6,467 bases of DNA from Planctomycetaceae bacterium (GTDB lineage: Bacteria > Planctomycetota > Planctomycetia > Pirellulales > PALSA-1355). The stretch spans positions 1 through 6,467 of the forward strand of contig SXHT01000131.1 in the NCBI GenBank assembly GCA_005773095.1, in the 5' to 3' direction. The translations under genes and the position numbers were made by a program. A model generated the notes under the pieces. The model worked only from the letters and a program-made list of their open reading frames with translations, was not told where the DNA came from and did no database searches. Shown here in pieces: positions 5,012 to 6,467 of this stretch (its first letter is position 1; every line of letters begins with the position of its first letter).

Positions 5012-6467
5012 TCAGCAAAATCCGGGATGCGCGCCGCGGCCAATGCGACCGCGCAACTGATGCAACTGGGCCAGTCCGAACCGCTCCGCGGCGAGCACGC
5101 TCAGCAGGGTGGCGTTCGGCACATCGACGCCGACCTCCACCACCGAGGTTGCACACAGCACCTGCGTTTCGCCCCGGCGAAAGCGTTCCATCGCCGCGTC
5201 TTTCTCTTCGCTCGTCATGCGGCCATGCACCAGGCCAAGCCGAAATTCCTCCAAGTCGCCATTGGCCAGCGATTCAAAAGTCTCCTCCAGGTTCGCCGCT
5301 TGAATGCTCGGGCTGCCCTCCACCAGCGGCGTGACAACATAGCCCTGCCTCCCCTGGCGAAGTTTCTTGCGAAAGAATTCCCACCAACGCGCGTGGTCGC
5401 CGGCGGGCGGCAGATAGGTATGCACCGCTTGCCTGCCTGGAGGAAGTTCCCGGAGCGTGGTCAGATCGAGGTCTCCGTACAGCGTCATGCCAATCGATCG
5501 CGGAATCGGCGTGGCGGTCATCACCAGATAATGCGGGGCTGCGGCTGTCCGCTTGAGCATCGCCCGCTGCTTGACGCCAAACTTGTGCTGCTCGTCGATC
5601 ACCACCAGCCCCAAGTCAGCAAATTGCACATCACTTTGGACGAACGCCTGCGTGCCCACAACGATACCAATTTCGCCCGCGGTGATCGACGCCAATAATC
5701 CAGAACGCTCACTCTCTCGCATTCCGCCCAGAAGCAGGCCAATCTTCACCTGGCTTTTTTCCAGCAAGCCCGACAGCGTCTCGTAGTGCTGCCGCGCAAG
5801 AATTTCCGTGGGGGCCATAATCGCTGCCTGGCAGCCGTGGGCAACCGCCAGCAGCATCGCGTACACGGCGACGGCGGTCTTGCCGCTTCCCACGTCTCCC
5901 TGGAGCAGACGATTCATCGGCTGCGGACGAGCCATGTCGCCGGTAATTTCTGCGATCGCCTGCCTTTGCCCGACGGTCAGCGCAAAAGGGACCAATCGGC
6001 GAATACGGGCATCGATCTTTGGGCTTAATGGCATCGGCCTGGCCGCGATCCCGATCACGTTTGCTTGCTGACGCACCGCCAGGGCAAGCTGCATGATAAA
6101 CAGCTCCTGATAAACGAACCGCCGCCGCGCCGCGCTGAGTTCGTCCGGGTTGCCCGGGAAGTGCAGTTTGGGCAACGCCTCGCGGAGTGGCAACAAGTTG
6201 TGCGCCGCCAGATACTGCTGAGGAAAGACCTCGTCCAACGTGCCGGTGAACTCGTCGAGCGCAGCACGGGTAAGCCTTCGCACCTGATATTGCGATAGTC
6301 CATCGGTCAGCGGATACACCGGCAACATCTGCCCGGCCGGCAGGTTTTCTTCACCATCAACCTGCTTCAACTGCGGATGCGTCATCTCCCAGCGTCCACC
6401 ATTCAGCCTGGCCTTTCCCGACAACAATACCTTCTGCCCGACCTTGAATCGGTCGCGCATGAATGGC
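5012..6467 (-). CDS. recG: ATP-dependent DNA helicase RecG, 5'-partial, ended early by in-frame TGA
   Basis: RecG remodels stalled replication forks, R-loops and Holliday junctions. The visible part starts within the OB-fold wedge domain (FKVGQKVLLSGKARLNGG...), and the frame stays open to the right edge, so the first 150-200 residues are outside. Counting from the Met codon at 6458-6460, the Q motif is FALTVGQRQAIAEI (159-172). Walker A is GDVGSGKT (188-195), motif Ia is APTEILARQHYE (216-227), and motif II is DEQH (289-292) followed by KFGVKQR. Motif III is TATPIPRSIGMTLYGD (315-330), motif V is ATSVVEVGVDVPNA (437-450), and motif VI is QLRGRIGRG (468-476). The frame then meets TGA six codons later, after HPGFC, where intact RecG continues into a hydrophobic strand. 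A product ending here would keep the ATPase core but lose the TRG motif and is probably not a working translocase. All helicase motifs look undamaged. It appears to lead an operon with the PLP decarboxylase. Confidence 0.92.
   Translation of the reverse strand, partial: PFMRDRFKVGQKVLLSGKARLNGGRWEMTHPQLKQVDGEENLPAGQMLPVYPLTDGLSQYQVRRLTRAALDEFTGTLDEVFPQQYLAAHNLLPLREALPKLHFPGNPDELSAARRRFVYQELFIMQLALAVRQQANVIGIAARPMPLSPKIDARIRRLVPFALTVGQRQAIAEITGDMARPQPMNRLLQGDVGSGKTAVAVYAMLLAVAHGCQAAIMAPTEILARQHYETLSGLLEKSQVKIGLLLGGMRESERSGLLASITAGEIGIVVGTQAFVQSDVQFADLGLVVIDEQHKFGVKQRAMLKRTAAAPHYLVMTATPIPRSIGMTLYGDLDLTTLRELPPGRQAVHTYLPPAGDHARWWEFFRKKLRQGRQGYVVTPLVEGSPSIQAANLEETFESLANGDLEEFRLGLVHGRMTSEEKDAAMERFRRGETQVLCATSVVEVGVDVPNATLLSVLAAERFGLAQLHQLRGRIGRGAHPGFC

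Noticed and set aside
4950..5014. Selenocysteine (SECIS-directed) decoding of the recG TGA
   Set aside because: The only obvious hairpin downstream (ccag-cgg-cugg) lies about 32 nt after the TGA, farther than bacterial SECIS loops, has a 4-bp stem, and RecG has no redox role for such a residue.
4802..5698. 298-codon + strand open frame across recG
   Set aside because: Antisense to conserved RecG helicase motifs; the composition is typical of a shadow frame and there is no known product.
351..6467. UGA reassigned to an amino acid in this organism
   Set aside because: The phosphatase (351-353) and the decarboxylase (3024-3026) both end on TGA exactly where their domains end and where convergent genes leave no room for extension.

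Overview
The window is a dense, GC-rich bacterial segment. It is most likely from a member of the Planctomycetota (Pirellulales-like), or a metagenomic contig from that group. This assignment rests on the style of the proteins (an FHA-GAF-PP2C phosphatase, an orphan two-helix HAMP protein, a planctomycete-like RNase HI) and on the GC-rich codon use. It is an inference, because no rRNA or other phylogenetic marker is present. Both ends of the window cut through genes.

Layout, left to right. Positions 2-346 (+) hold the C-terminal two thirds of a ribonuclease HI whose recognisable homology starts abruptly near position 38 and which lacks the catalytic Glu. Convergent to it with a 4-nt gap is a 570-aa FHA-GAF-PP2C (SpoIIE/RsbU-type) protein phosphatase (351-2063, -). 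A 464-nt non-coding region (2064-2527) separates it from a divergent gene. Next to the phosphatase start, this region carries a roughly 150-bp imperfect palindrome built on a perfect 17-bp inverted repeat (REPIN/MITE-like), followed by two smaller stem-forming segments. A 161-aa two-helix membrane protein with a HAMP-like tail and no output domain (2528-3013, +) follows. Convergent to that, with a 10-nt gap, is a 556-aa group II PLP-dependent amino-acid decarboxylase (3024-4694, -). Its ATG overlaps the stop codon of recG by one base (TAATG). RecG fills the rest of the window (4694-6467, -, N-terminus beyond the edge).

RecG is broken by a single in-frame TGA (5012-5014). The interruption is a point nonsense codon and not a frameshift: the reading frame continues without any gap into an intact RecG C-terminus. 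The stop falls just after helicase motif VI and before the TRG translocation motif. Other genes here end normally on TGA, so UGA is not reassigned.

Functionally, the window joins nucleic-acid maintenance genes (RNase HI and RecG, both of which act on RNA:DNA hybrids or branched DNA, but not in one operon here) with a signalling pair. In that pair a soluble phosphatase of the partner-switching type is divergent from a membrane HAMP protein. I see no CRISPR array, tRNA, rRNA, transposase or defence island. The points most worth checking are the recG nonsense codon, the palindromic element and the missing RNase HI active-site Glu.
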